A DNA stretch of 39,644 bases, from contig NZ_WJIC01000046.1 of NCBI RefSeq assembly GCF_009649815.1, positions 1 to 39,644 of the forward strand, written 5' to 3'. Each line of letters starts with the position of its first letter. The stretch's first letter is position 1. Positions 29,401 through 31,311 of this stretch are shown here, piece by piece. This stretch comes from Nocardia sp. SYP-A9097. Its GTDB lineage: Bacteria > Actinomycetota > Actinomycetes > Mycobacteriales > Mycobacteriaceae. The notes beneath the pieces were generated by a model that ran no database searches, was not told the DNA's origin, and saw only the letters and a program-made list of their open reading frames with translations. The position numbers were made by a program, and so were the translations under genes.

Positions 29401-29730
29401 ACCCACGAACAAGCATGGGCAGTCATCCGTAGCCAAGTGGTCGGGACGGGGATGTTCACTGCCGAACAGGCGGATCGGGTGATGGAGAGTTTCGAGACCG
29501 CGAGCGACATCGCGGGCGAATACCGGCCTGAGGTTTTCGAAGGAGACCTGCTCTTCTTCACCGCCGGCAAAGACCGCACCGATGTCGATGCTCTCGCCCA
29601 GGCGTGGCGTCCGTATGTCACAGGCGAGATTCACAACACGGTCGTCGACGCACGTCACCTCGAACTCAGTCATCCGCATGCAATGGCCGTCGTCGGTTCG
29701 GTCGTGGAAAGGTTCATGAACGAATGCTGA
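5275..29730 (+). CDS. Seven-module non-ribosomal peptide synthetase
   Basis: An 8151-residue multidomain synthetase with 23 domains: C-A-T (1-4), C-A-T-E (5), C-A-T (6), C-A-T-TE (7). Carrier serines, which take phosphopantetheine, are at 1020, 2071, 3132, 4195, 5254, 6774 and 7843. HHxxxDG histidine pairs begin at 146, 1206, 2254, 3318, 4382, 5442 (E), 5925 and 6957; all are intact. The thioesterase nucleophile is Ser7972 in GWSLGG. By colinearity the product is an N-capped heptapeptide with a D residue at position 5. The EntF-like first C domain and TE suggest descent from a siderophore-type or capped-peptide synthetase, but seven modules far exceed EntF. No MbtH-like partner, cap-supply gene or exporter is nearby. 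The frame is intact although most neighbours are broken. The product itself is unknown to me. Confidence 0.97.
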   Translation: MKLKSAEPIDCRSDLIPLSRAQYGMWLADNLQGGQAMNIAHYVEIEGPIDVDAFNKAVNDACLETESLIVRVVESDGVPYQFVDRSIIYNESVLDVSGEIDPFAAAMEWMRRDYNTKAADLSLDRLAATRLIRIDEDRYLWYGRAHHLIVDGYGAFNVLTRIAEHYNALLEGRPPTPLDAVGLRDIIEAEHAYRAGSRFEKDKAYWLGKVADLPTPTSLSGRTARRSKVDRVSGLELRSQLSDMLDRFSGDLQASPAQVVVAAFAAFLARMTDGNDVVLSMPVSGRVTKRLRNAAAMLANMVPIRFTVDATTTVEQLVRASVSELVSAMRHQLYRFEDLRRDSSALDASANSFGPIVNILFFDSEIRLGSAVGRYRALTSGALDDLQLNLYRSGADAPLLIELHGNANLYSQDELDAHARRFITFLERVMDAPIETALSAIPLVDPAEEARIVGELAGRDGATNTATLVDLLTRQAVSTPSAIAVTSGETTLTYRELDERSNRFARTLIALGAGPDSLVAIAMPRDADLIIVTLAVLKTGAGYLPLDTAHPADRLEYVLNDSNPIAVVTTRVVREHVPGDPGRVVLFDDIVGDEVAAPITDADRIRPLCLDDLAYVIYTSGSTGRPKGVAIAHRAVATYLVNACAEIGVRPEDVWTLFHSFAFDYSVWEIFGALVSGGRVVVVDSLTTRSPDDVVRLAAREKVTVFNQTPSAFQQFGAARQRYEDAGRPEGELSLRLVILSGERLDPAGLANWYEHNPKLPVLANSYGITETTVFVTYLGLTRSIATPGAPSTIGPALPGLRTYVLDERLRPAPLGAWGQIYVAGTQLARGYLDRPSLTAARFVANPFGRPGERLYRSGDVARWNHKGELEYRGRADQQVQLRGFRIELDEIRNVLLTHSAVATAVVTVHLPGTEAARLVAYVVPAGEEACAADSLCAHVATLLPEYMVPAAVVVLPELPLTVNGKVDLRALPEPVFASAAAYVAPSSAVEEMIADIFAEVLDLKRIGVLDSFFELGGNSLTATNVAARIAEATRSEVSVRDLFSKPTVAELAAHIDAEYRPGRPVLRAQPRVEPIPLSPAQNRMWLINQIDPASTAYNIPLVVQLTGRFDVTALRAGLMDVIDRHESLRTVYPDVKGEGTQVVLAAEHVVAGLDLTSETIGLADITHRISELTSTGFDVRTSPPIRVALLASTDRRTHVLVMVLHHICCDGSSLPPLAADVVAAYEARSQGKIPDWQPLTLQYADYSSWHRSVLGDDNDPESLAARQLRYWVTQLAGMPPVLELPTDHPRPARRSMRGDITDSAIPAETFAAIERLARTAGVTTFMVVHAALAVLLARLSGSGDITVGTPVAGRGERALEPLIGMFVNTVPLRTEVRSDESFMAFLARVKDIDVDAFANSDLPYERVVDEVDPKRSAAYAPLCQVYLAFENMDRPSLELPELTVEILDPGPQPAKVDLIVTVAENASTGGDVALRINYATELFDRETVEELTGRLNRILDAVVANPHLRVGRLNVLSGVERAGLVPASGGHAEAPRVLAELLSVADPDAVAVVAGEHTVSYGELDAWSNRLARQLIAWGVGPGDRVALAMARSVEFVVGMWAVTKAGAAFVPVDPRNPAERVALMVADADVRVGITVEALQDLLPDSVRRLVIDAPPATVHIAAQSSAAVTDADRVRSCRISDTAYVLYTSGSTGTPKGVEVTHEGLANFAAEQRDRYRVDSSSRVLQLAAPGFDAVVLELLMAHANGAALVVSPPDVFAGRELAELIETQRVSHAFVTPSVLATMSPTGLDSLRVLVAGGEAVPAEAVAVWAPGRQLFNGYGPTETTIMVAISDPLCAEDRVTIGGPIRGVEAVVLDAGLQPVPVGVAGQLYVSGVQLARGYLNRPGATATTFVADPYGPPGTRMYRTGDLVRWTSEETLEYLGRADFQVKIRGQRIELGEIEAVLAAHPAVSVVVTVGASTAGVSRLVAYVVPTDGTVDTADLLDYAAQRLPSHMVPDTVMVLDTLPLSSVGKIDRRALPEPVFAATGTEYVAPRDAAEQMVADVCAGVLGIERVGVLDSFFDLGGNSLSATRAAAQLSAAFGVDVSLRTLFEAPTVAALAESIRTSDVDGREPLGPQKRPDRIPLSPAQTRMWFLNQFDTTSPIYNIPMVVHMSGNLDVAAMHAAIADVIERHETLRTVYPDSDGGPHQVIVPVETAQPASVLVPVAENDIEAHIAAEVAAGFDVTSEVPLRITLLRSAPDDYTLVLVAHHISFDGSSLAPLAADLTTAYKARVGQQAPQWSALPVQYADYALWQRKLLGTENDPHSLTAAQIEYWRSALADLPEVLDLPTDHARPAKQSFRGATVSATVPAGLYREAIAVARRHDATVFMVMHAAYAALLARLSGSGDIAVGTPIAGRGEPGLDGLIGMFVNTLVLRTRVEPAVSFLQILDRVRANDLAAFENADIPFERLVEVLNPPRSTAHAPLTQVGFSFQNIEIPTVEFEGLTVSARMADPSVAKYDLHLNLVDTLGPDGEPGDMAVEFGYATDLFDEATITSMIDRYLLLLQAIVADPTRLIGDIDLLTADEARELAARSNGESTRVPFATIASLFAAQAAANPNSTAVVDAEGGGRLSYQEFAARVNSLARVLIERGVGPGTVVAVSMRRGVDLLTTLYAIHAAGAAYLPLDPDHPVDRVRAVVTDARPSAVITRQSDEANLPDDVPVWAFEQLGTEHADTSMVTDVDRTRALRPDDLAYVIYTSGSTGVPKGVAVPHAAVVNQLWWLRDHYRLGGDDVMLLRTPVTFDLSVWELFSSLTCGAALVVAGPDAHSDPGAVARLMVEHRITTVDFVPSLLSAFLDVAGAHEFPDLRRVLCIGEALPADTVRRFRELSAARIDNLYGPTEAAVSVTAHRIDTLDAVAVPIGIPEANIVVRVLDSRLHSVPVGVTGELYLGGVQLARGYHERPGLTAATFVADPFDGGGGSRLYRTGDLVRWDSVGSLCYVGRADTQVKVRGLRIELGDVEAALVAHEQVTAAVVQVRADRGEQCLIAYAVAAEVLDVKQVRKFLLERLPAYMVPSSVMRIAEIPLTANGKVDYRALPVPDPSRESEYRAPQSLIEQAVAGIFGDLLDLPEVGADDNFFELGGNSLVATRALSRIGDIGGVDVPVHVIFEAPTVAELAERIAQLRAIPNLPAPTRKPRPDRLPLSLAQARMWFLNQFDPDLPGYVVPLAMRLDGVLDIDALAAAVGDVVERHESLRTVYPAVDGMASQAVLDAVDVVGTWDLTPQPVGERELSARSSEFFGAGFDVSKGVPLRFALYQLSDRSWVAALAVHHISCDGFSVAPLAADIVTAYRARSSGDAPDWAPLAVQFADYALWQREVLGSADDPDSYVARDIGYWRTQLAGVPDVIEVPTDRPRPLVQTQRGAVVYAVIPSELQGRLEALARRAGATTFMVVHTALAVLLSRLSGSDDIVIGVPHAGRGHRSLDNLVGMFVNTLVMRSKVEVNQSFSSLLNQVRRAAIEAFDHAAVPFEQLVEALNPARSTAYTPLFQVMLAYQNMAQARVELPGLSVENVDPGDSAAIYDLLLMMTEGHGTHNEPTGMTLRLTYATDLFDEDSVRRFAEQFVRVLDAAATDADTAVGGIELLDAAERYLVLERWNDTAGPAAVGRTLVDAFDEQVARTPDARAICLPDVTVMSYRDFDTHVNRLARWLIARGAGPETVVAVAIRRSVELIVTLYAVIKSGAAFLPIDPDHPSARIAGVLDAAQPLLVLTTSGDGDALPGGFETARIDRANVADLPGTPITDAERRAPLRPDNAAYVLFTSGSTGVPKGVALTHAATVSQLAWAQRQWPHDASDTVLYKTPITFDIAVWELFWPLQVGAQIVVAEPDGHRDPAYIAGVIANHQVSTVHFVPSMLDVLLETTTTQLPSIRRVFVAGEALAQRTVDGSARVFPHAEVANWYGPAEAEVVTAARCLPGAATLSTVAIGTPVAGMQVYVLDSRLRPVPVGVVGDLYVSGVQVARGYHARADLTCGAFIADPFGAPGERMYRTGDLGRWTKAGELEYVGRSDFQVKVRGQRVEPGDIEAALSALPDVARAVAIATAERIVGYVTLVPNTVTDGRAIRAQLTRSLPSYLVPAVVQVLEAMPLTPNGKLDRGALPQPVFDDGEEVVPPRTECEAVLASIVAEMITDSERVSVTANLFEIGINSLSAARIAARAATALGVEVGIRDIFDEPTIAGLAECLGGRTGFTVVPLVARPRPAAIPLATAQRRMWFLNQFDTASPAYNICFAARLTGRLNVDALQAALLDVVERHEPLRTVYPAVDGGRPCQVVLDVAAMAGELVLDPEPVAEKAELDDRIRHAVETGFDVAQSVPVRARVYRTGAEEHVIVLVVHHIAADGSSMAPLAGDIFTAYAARVNDHAPQWQPLEVQYTDYALWHREMLGADDDPSSPIARQIAYWNDVLGDAPEMLDLPTDRSRPATMSMTGGSVDFALSARLHDDVVRLAHREGVTVFVVLHAALAILLSRTAHSGDISIGSPIAGRGSQALDDLVGMFVNTVVLRTRVRDDLSFRELLAEVRDVDVDALAHADVPYERLVDVLDRARSTAYTPLYQVIFGLQNMRAARFELPGVDVELLDPGIAQAKTDLTVLMTECVDGEWLAGIDGEIIYATDLFAASTAESFARRFIRVIEAVTADPGRVVGEIDLLDAAESERFLPARGGETTSPCLLPDLLAEAVAADPAAIALIGDIETLTYIELDQRSNQLAAHLLARGVGPGTFTALAVPRSVDYHVAMWAIAKTGATFVPVDLRYPAERIAHMVNDSDVTVGITVGSARMSLPGDVRWVVLDEPETAAEIAAQSSRAVTDAARARALQLRDAAYVIYTSGSTGTPKGVVVSHEGLAGFAAEQRVRYRVDATSRVLQVAAPAFDAVLLEALMACAAGGCLVVSPPEVFGGPDLAALIRVHQVTHAFLTPSVLATMSPADFASVQVLAVGGERVSAELIASWAPGRQLHNIYGPTETTIVVTISDPVQPSDAITIGGPIRGVDAVVLDACLRPVPVGVTGELYFAGGALARGYLNRHAATAGAFVANPYGGRGSRMYRTGDIVRWTAQGALEYIGRTDFQVKIRGQRIELGEIDAALLTHPQVAAAVTVSRSGPGGQPLLAAYIVAEHAASIAPRAVVDHVAAVLPAHMVPSTITVLDHMPLASTGKVDRKALPEPVFDTRDDDAAAAATDLERTIAAAFADVLGVASVGVTMSFFALGGDSIMSIQLAARLRTAGVVVTARDIFERKTVRGLAQVAAAAERVSLAELPGGGVGDIPSTPIVSWFVERLGRADRFAQSMLVRLPRDARVDEVTATVQAVLEQHDMLRSRMRDRSMDVLPAHAADAIGAVFVRQFRAHEAPGSDGFTAVVEAALTEASGRLDPAEGRMVQVACLLPESGVEADARALIVIHHLAVDGVSWRILLPDLVTAWQQIGRGHTVELPAQGTSMRRWAHALTDAATERGSELELWQRMSTAADPLLGTAELDPAVDTHATVRNLTVSIPAVVTSALLDSVPRAVRGSVDDALLAGLGVALTRWRRRRGILCPGMKVLLEGHGREEQIAAGADVSRTVGWFTSAYPVSLDLAGIDDADLRTAVKSVKDQLREIPDKGIGYGLLRYLNADTVDRLAAAPQPQISFNNLGRAGVDRTSLSDLAWVPTDEQFDRRSAFDPDMPAAAAITIDVNIVDTEIGPELSAHIGYASRLLEHDDVAELVAGWVDAVTEIATIAGADDEWGLSRADVPLVDLTQHDLDVFADRHGSLSDVWSLAPLQEGLLFHAEFAAGELDVYTAQSVLTLAGAVDENRLERAAQALLERHPNLRAAFTRTVDGVPAQVIPVGTTVHWHSVDLSGDTREADELIEAERAVVFDPADPPLLRFLLLAVGPHEFRLVLTAHHLLLDGWSLPLLWRELIGLYAVAAQPELLAPAASYRQYLAWLDRRDRDASIEVWRDALREISEPTLVADPRTVTTADIPIDLPIIVDRATTADLVTFARARGVTMATILQFAWAVVLSNLLGVERVAFGSTVSGRPSELPGVESMIGLFINTIPVVVDVRRDLTIEDALRLLQADNTRLLDHHYLELSQIMAAAGSSQLFDTLVVFESYPVDSSGLGDADIDGMRVVSADGSDAAHYPITVQAHHTDELYIRVRYQRARVDEPMAAGLAARLETVLRNLTSDPESRVGAIDLLTTDERHALIAASGGAGVPPCLMAELLALGVMVNSHAAAVVSGPRTVSYAELDARSNQVARQLIAWGVGPGDQVALAMPRSVEFVAGLWAVTKAGAAFVPIDTRNPAERVALMVADAEIQVAVTVEGARGLLPGTVRPLVLDDPDTELSIAARSTAAVTDVELVRTPHILDVAYVLYTSGSTGMPKGVAVTHEGLANFAAAQRDRFDVDAGSRVLQVAAPGFDAVVLEVLLAHTSGAVLVVPPPTVFAGHELVELIRAQQVSHAFVTPSVLATMSPAGMDSLRVLMAGGEAVTPETVEMWAPGRTLLNGYGPTETTILAVVSAALHLGEAVTIGGPIRGVEAVVLDAWLRPVPIGVVGELYLAGVQLARGYANRAPATAGAFVANPFGAAGSRMYRTGDLVRWTPEHSLEYLGRRDFQVKIRGQRVELGEIETVLAEHPGIEQAVVLRRKDQRGVDRLVGYVVTDQELNPDEVRAAARLRLPAHMVPEVFTVLAELPLTTTGKLDRLALPTPEFSDSRERVAPCTDAERHVAAVFENVLGINGVGATDSFFDLGGDSLSATRVTAQLSTALRVRLGVRDLFEAPVVAELAARLATSDRNSRVALTTRLRPARVPLSPAQQRMWFLNQFDTAGGGYNIPLVIRLRGELDVDALRHACELVIDRHESLRTKFPMVNGQPCQVAVAAAEVAPALSPVHIDQNQVMDGAITVVSTGFDVTQAPPFRIELFALDDRDHVLVICVHHICADGQSMIPLARDVAMAYEASRQGTQPTWPVLPVQYADYALWQHEMLGSADDPDSVMSQQLRFWKDTLDGLPELLELPTDLPRPAVASMRGRAVEFELPAELHERIIALARARNATVFMVLHAALAVLLSRLAGVDDVAIGTPIAGRGERDLDDLIGMFVNTLVLRSQVSMRQPFSELLASTRETDLAAFAHADVPFEQVVEALNPPRSTAHLPLYQVTLDVQNLSKAALELPDLRIEPLENGFEQAQADLNVKLVEQFGQGGRPDGMVGRFTFATDLFVDETMTRFAHAYVRILEYVTADPAVPVGDVTIVDPIQRRELLDSAGEEGDVVADATLAHLFAARVLAQPDAVAVTDGVSQLTYAELDRRSARVAARLIEQGVEPESLVAVALPRSIELVVGLLAVIRAGAGYLPLDVAYPIDRLRFVLDDARPVAVLTSVETAADLPECAIPVVHIEDCADTVGGSVPVVPNLRLDNVAYVIYTSGSTGRPKGVTVSHREAVTLFANTAKRFDLGPDDAWTMFHSYAFDFAVWEMWGALLSGGRLVVVDYDTSRSPGAFVDLVARERVTVLSQTPSAFYGFAEAEREYRESGCMAGRLALRYVVFGGESLDVSRLTNWFAAHDLRSPCLVNMYGITETTVHVTFREIDETNVAGIGSPLPGMRVYVLDDRLQLVPIGVAGEIYVAGGQLSRGYLRAPALTAGRFVANPFGPHGSRLYRSGDLGRWSKSARGLELTYAGRADAQVQLRGYRIELGEVESALLRHPDVVRAAAAVHRHAQGVDQLIGYVVGIDGRQIDPGEVRETAAKVLTSYMVPSTVMVLPDLPLTVNGKLNRKALPVPDFDISSTEFVPPRTHSEKMIADVYAQVLGIQRVGASDGFFDLGGNSLLATMVVNELRARGVTIALPWMFDDATPKALARRAAEAAGGSGLEVLLPLRASGSKPAVFGVHPAGGLAWFYGGLVEHLDKDRPVYGLQDPHVVAGEPGAVSVDELAERYVAEIRRVQPCGPYHLLGWSLGGQIAHAMAVKLQRDGELVGTLTLLDSVPDLSADSTISTADEPAPTHLMADLLGGWRELFELGDTVQAHTHEQAWAVIRSQVVGTGMFTAEQADRVMESFETASDIAGEYRPEVFEGDLLFFTAGKDRTDVDALAQAWRPYVTGEIHNTVVDARHLELSHPHAMAVVGSVVERFMNEC
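8481..11640 (+). other. NRPS module 2: C-A-T, hydrophobic-type pocket
   Basis: C2 starts IPLSPAQNRMW with HHICCDG (from 1206) and is LCL-like, as expected without a preceding E domain. A2 runs from about residue 1538. The pocket reads D-A-L-F-V-G-G-I-M-K, a hydrophobic-side-chain type I cannot assign to one amino acid. It differs from A6 only at positions 299 and 331. T2 carries LGGNSL with Ser2071. Confidence 0.8.
11641..14815 (+). other. NRPS module 3: C-A-T, substrate unassigned
   Basis: C3 has HHISFDG (from 2254). A3 starts near 2589. The pocket reads D-L-W-D-L-I-L-V-S-K, which I do not recognise. The acidic residue at position 278 is seen in some pockets for basic or amide side chains, a weak hint. 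The A5 core is YGPTEAA. T3 carries LGGNSL with Ser3132. Confidence 0.78.
14816..17995 (+). other. NRPS module 4: C-A-T with deviant A and T cores
   Basis: C4 has HHISCDG (from 3318). A4 starts near 3656; its pocket reads D-I-W-H-F-A-W-V-V-K, partly like the Ser code DVWHFSLVDK but with three changes. The A5 core, normally YGPTE, is WYGPAEAE, and the A8 core has EPGD where ELGE is usual. The carrier motif is IGINSL instead of LGGxSL, though Ser4195 is kept. The module may be slow or selective rather than dead. Confidence 0.75.
17996..22630 (+). other. NRPS module 5: C-A-T-E, D residue
   Basis: C5 has HHIAADG (from 4382). A5's pocket reads D-A-L-F-A-G-I-I-V-K (hydrophobic type). T5 carries LGGDSI with Ser5254, the form usual before epimerases. 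The E domain (about 5311-5780) shows HHLAVDGVSWR (from 5442), EGHGRE, RTVGWFTSAYPV, GIGYGLLRYL and FNNLGR in the correct order, so residue 5 should be released as D. Confidence 0.85.
22631..25740 (+). other. NRPS module 6: DCL-type C, A6, T6
   Basis: C6 starts LAPLQEGLLFH and has HHLLLDGWS (from 5925), the form found directly after epimerases and specific for a D-residue donor. A6's pocket reads D-A-L-F-M-G-G-I-L-K, nearly that of A2. T6 carries LGGDSL with Ser6774. Long stretches of the A6 DNA are close to A2, pointing to duplication or gene conversion. Confidence 0.82.
25741..29727 (+). other. NRPS module 7: C-A-T-TE, Thr and release
   Basis: C7 has HHICADG (from 6957). A7's pocket reads D-F-W-S-V-G-M-V-H-K, a known Thr code, so Thr is the best-supported residue. 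T7 carries LGGNSL with Ser7843. The type I thioesterase (about 7890-8151) has HPAGGLAW (oxyanion region), GWSLGG (Ser7972), a likely Asp7999 in LLDS, and likely His8128. It could hydrolyse the chain or close a lactone; a Thr hydroxyl at position 1, if present, would be a possible nucleophile. Confidence 0.85.
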
Positions 29731-29798
29731 TCAACTGGCGCCTACCCGGCACCATCGAAAAGGGTTGTTTCAACGGGAAGTACCGCTATAACGTCTGA
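29724..29798 (+). CDS. 24-codon ORF overlapping the NRPS stop
   Basis: ATG at 29724-29726 lies within the last codons of the NRPS (sequence ATGCTGA shared by start and stop). The frame ends at TGA 29796-29798, directly before the hairpin at 29806. The peptide begins MLINWRLPGTIEKG and ends GKYRYNV; it is basic and aromatic at the end and matches no family I know. It is far too short for MbtH. The tight overlap would allow translational coupling, but chance is a real alternative for an ORF this small. Confidence 0.3.
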   Translation: MLINWRLPGTIEKGCFNGKYRYNV

Positions 29799-29805
29799 TC
29801 TGATC

Positions 29806-29850
29806 TCGGTCCCTTCCTGCCGGCCTGACGGTCCGGCAGGAAGGGACCGA
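29806..29850 (+). terminator. Strong hairpin terminator after NRPS
   Basis: TCGGTCCCTTCCTGCCGG (29806-29823) and its exact complement CCGGCAGGAAGGGACCGA (29833-29850) form an 18-bp stem with a 9-nt loop. There is no U-tract, as is common for actinomycete terminators. The 3' arm contains GGAAGG, which could be the Shine-Dalgarno of the small gene starting at 29854. Confidence 0.8.
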
Positions 29851-29853
29851 CTG

Positions 29854-30073
29854 ATGTCGGAGACACTCGTGTCCGCCGCGAACAAGGGCGCGGCGGACAT
29901 CAGGACGCTGGCCCCGCAGGCTCGAAGAGCAGGACATCGATCTGGTCGGCCCGTTGGTCAACCAGCCGGGCAGGACCGTGCATGAGACCGCCCTGGAAGG
30001 CGGAGAGACCGTGCATGTCGGCAACGACCAGGCACGTCGGATTGGCGAGAAAAGTCGAGCTAAGAGCTCCTAG
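29854..30073 (+). pseudogene. Small conserved-looking gene with a frameshift
   Basis: Starting at ATG 29854 the first frame codes for MSETLVSAANKGAADIRTLA and then PQ. If one G near 29919-29920 is skipped, a second frame continues LEEQDIDLVGPLVNQPGRTV to GEKSRAKSS and ends at TAG 30071-30073. Together they make a plausible 72-residue soluble, charged protein. Without the correction the first frame stops after about 44 residues. It is either a recent single-base insertion or a sequencing error. I do not recognise the family. Its Shine-Dalgarno (GGAAGG) lies inside the terminator stem. Confidence 0.45.
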
Positions 30074-30139
30074 CGGGTTCGGTCAGTTGGCATTGGGTTC
30101 TGTTGCAGTGCAGGATGTTTCGGTGCGGCAGCACCCTGG

Positions 30140-30229
30140 ATCTTGGACGACGAGTTGTGGGCGGTAAGCGAACCGCTACTGCCGGTGAACCGTTCACGCC
30201 CCGGACCTGGGCGGCGGCGCGATGGGTGA
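30140..30229 (+). pseudogene. IS5-family transposase N-terminal relic
   Basis: The frame reads ILDDELWAVSEPLLPVNRSR before an early stop at 30227-30229. The D-ELW--V-PLLP pattern is the usual N-terminus of IS5-type (IS427 group) transposases. Only about 29 codons remain. It overlaps the 3' end of the minus-strand membrane gene, so that gene's tail may have been rebuilt by the insertion. Confidence 0.5.
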
Positions 30230-30535
30230 TCTGCGACCGCGATTCTCGCGCCGGTCTCGCCAGCTCGGGTGGGTGCGGATATGCCGCGAACCGCTGGCGT
30301 GTTCGTTGAGGTCTCGGCTGATCGCGGTTTCCCCGGGATGTGAACGGTCCAGATCAGATCGCGTCGTGTCGCCTCGGCGGACCGGTCGCCACCAACCGGT
30401 CAGCAGAAAGCTCAGCCCGCCCGCAGCGAGAACGCCAACGATGATTCCATAGAAGAACGGCAAACCACTGGCCACCACTCCTGTGATTCCGATGATGACG
30501 GCGGCGATCACGGCGATCACGGCGACGACGATCAT
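30194..30535 (-). CDS. Small membrane protein, two predicted helices
   Basis: 113 residues. Two hydrophobic segments, about residues 2-21 (IVVAVIAVIAAVIIGITGVV) and 27-46 (FFYGIIVGVLAAGGLSFLLT), are followed by a basic WWRPVRRG and a hydrophilic tail of about 60 residues. GGGAG 6 nt before the ATG (30533-30535) supports the start. Topology suggests both helices in the membrane with the long tail in the cytoplasm (positive-inside rule). No family is recognised. The last residues overlap an IS5 relic on the other strand and may not be native. Confidence 0.6.
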   Translation of the reverse strand: MIVVAVIAVIAAVIIGITGVVASGLPFFYGIIVGVLAAGGLSFLLTGWWRPVRRGDTTRSDLDRSHPGETAISRDLNEHASGSRHIRTHPSWRDRRENRGRRSPIAPPPRSGA

Positions 30536-30749
30536 GGCAGCTCCCGGATACTGCTCTCGCTAGGAACGCATTGTCCTGATGGAACGCCCGTCACCGTATT
30601 GTCGAAACGGCGTGAGCAGAGGAGGAATTCGTTACCGCCGCGGAGGCCGACGGTCACCACGTGTAGCAACGATGTGACGGGGTTGTGCTGCGGCACGACG
30701 CAGTGGCCAGACTTCACCCTGGCAATCGCTACCGCCACAGACGCCGACA

Positions 30750-31178
30750 TCAGTTGAGTACGGATCTACCATGGGAGATCCAACGCCGCACTGCGGCAGC
30801 TCTTTTCGTGCGATCGCTGCGCTCCTGCACACTGATCGTCATCAGATCCTGCTGCCTGGCAGGTTCTCGGCGGGTTTCGCCGACCAGCAGGTGCAACCGA
30901 CCGGCCAGGTACTCCGCCCCGACGGGAGTGAGAGCCAACAGAATTCCGTCCTCGCTCTGCGGCTCGATGCAGTAGTACTCCCGGGTACCGGCGAGGATAT
31001 CTCTCCGAGTCAGCGAGGTAGTGAGTGGCCTGTTCCTCCAGATGCTCAGCACCTGAGTCGATTCCAGCCCTTCACGCATGCGACCGAGGTCGAGATCGTC
31101 GGTCCGAAGCCGGGCGGCGAGGTCGCGCCGGGTGTCCAGTTTCCCGATAGCTACCGGCCGAACCCGAAACGGAAACAA
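30750..31178 (-). CDS. Hypothetical protein, start uncertain
   Basis: The C-terminal 130 residues have the look of real coding sequence, for example IGKLDTRRDLAARLRTDDLD, LTRRDILAGTREYYCIEP and GILLALTPVGAEYLAGRLHL. The frame stays open far upstream into the antisense of the next gene, so the start is unclear. TTG 31176-31178, ATG 31239-31241 and ATG 31077-31079 are all possible, none with a good Shine-Dalgarno. The protein is soluble with no recognised domain. It is divergent from the IPT/DUF3494 gene, and their upstream regions overlap or abut. Confidence 0.45.
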   Translation of the reverse strand: MFPFRVRPVAIGKLDTRRDLAARLRTDDLDLGRMREGLESTQVLSIWRNRPLTTSLTRRDILAGTREYYCIEPQSEDGILLALTPVGAEYLAGRLHLLVGETRREPARQQDLMTISVQERSDRTKRAAAVRRWISHGRSVLN

Positions 31179-31311
31179 ACCGGACGAAAACGGACCAGGG
31201 ATGCATTGCCGCAGTGCCGCTGCTGGGGGCTTACTGGGCATAAGCGGCGAAATAGCCTGCGCTGCTGTGGGAGAACCACTTTCACTTATCACTGACTTTA
31301 GAAGGCAAAAA

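Noticed and set aside
5275..29730. Assigning the product as a catecholate siderophore because C1 and TE resemble EntF
   Set aside because: No DHB/salicylate genes, no hydroxamate or ornithine monooxygenase genes, no siderophore transporter and no iron box are in the window; several pockets look hydrophobic. A lipopeptide is just as possible.
29724..29798. MbtH-like protein after the NRPS
   Set aside because: The ORF is only 24 codons and lacks the conserved Trp and SLWP/DMRP-type motifs of MbtH proteins.
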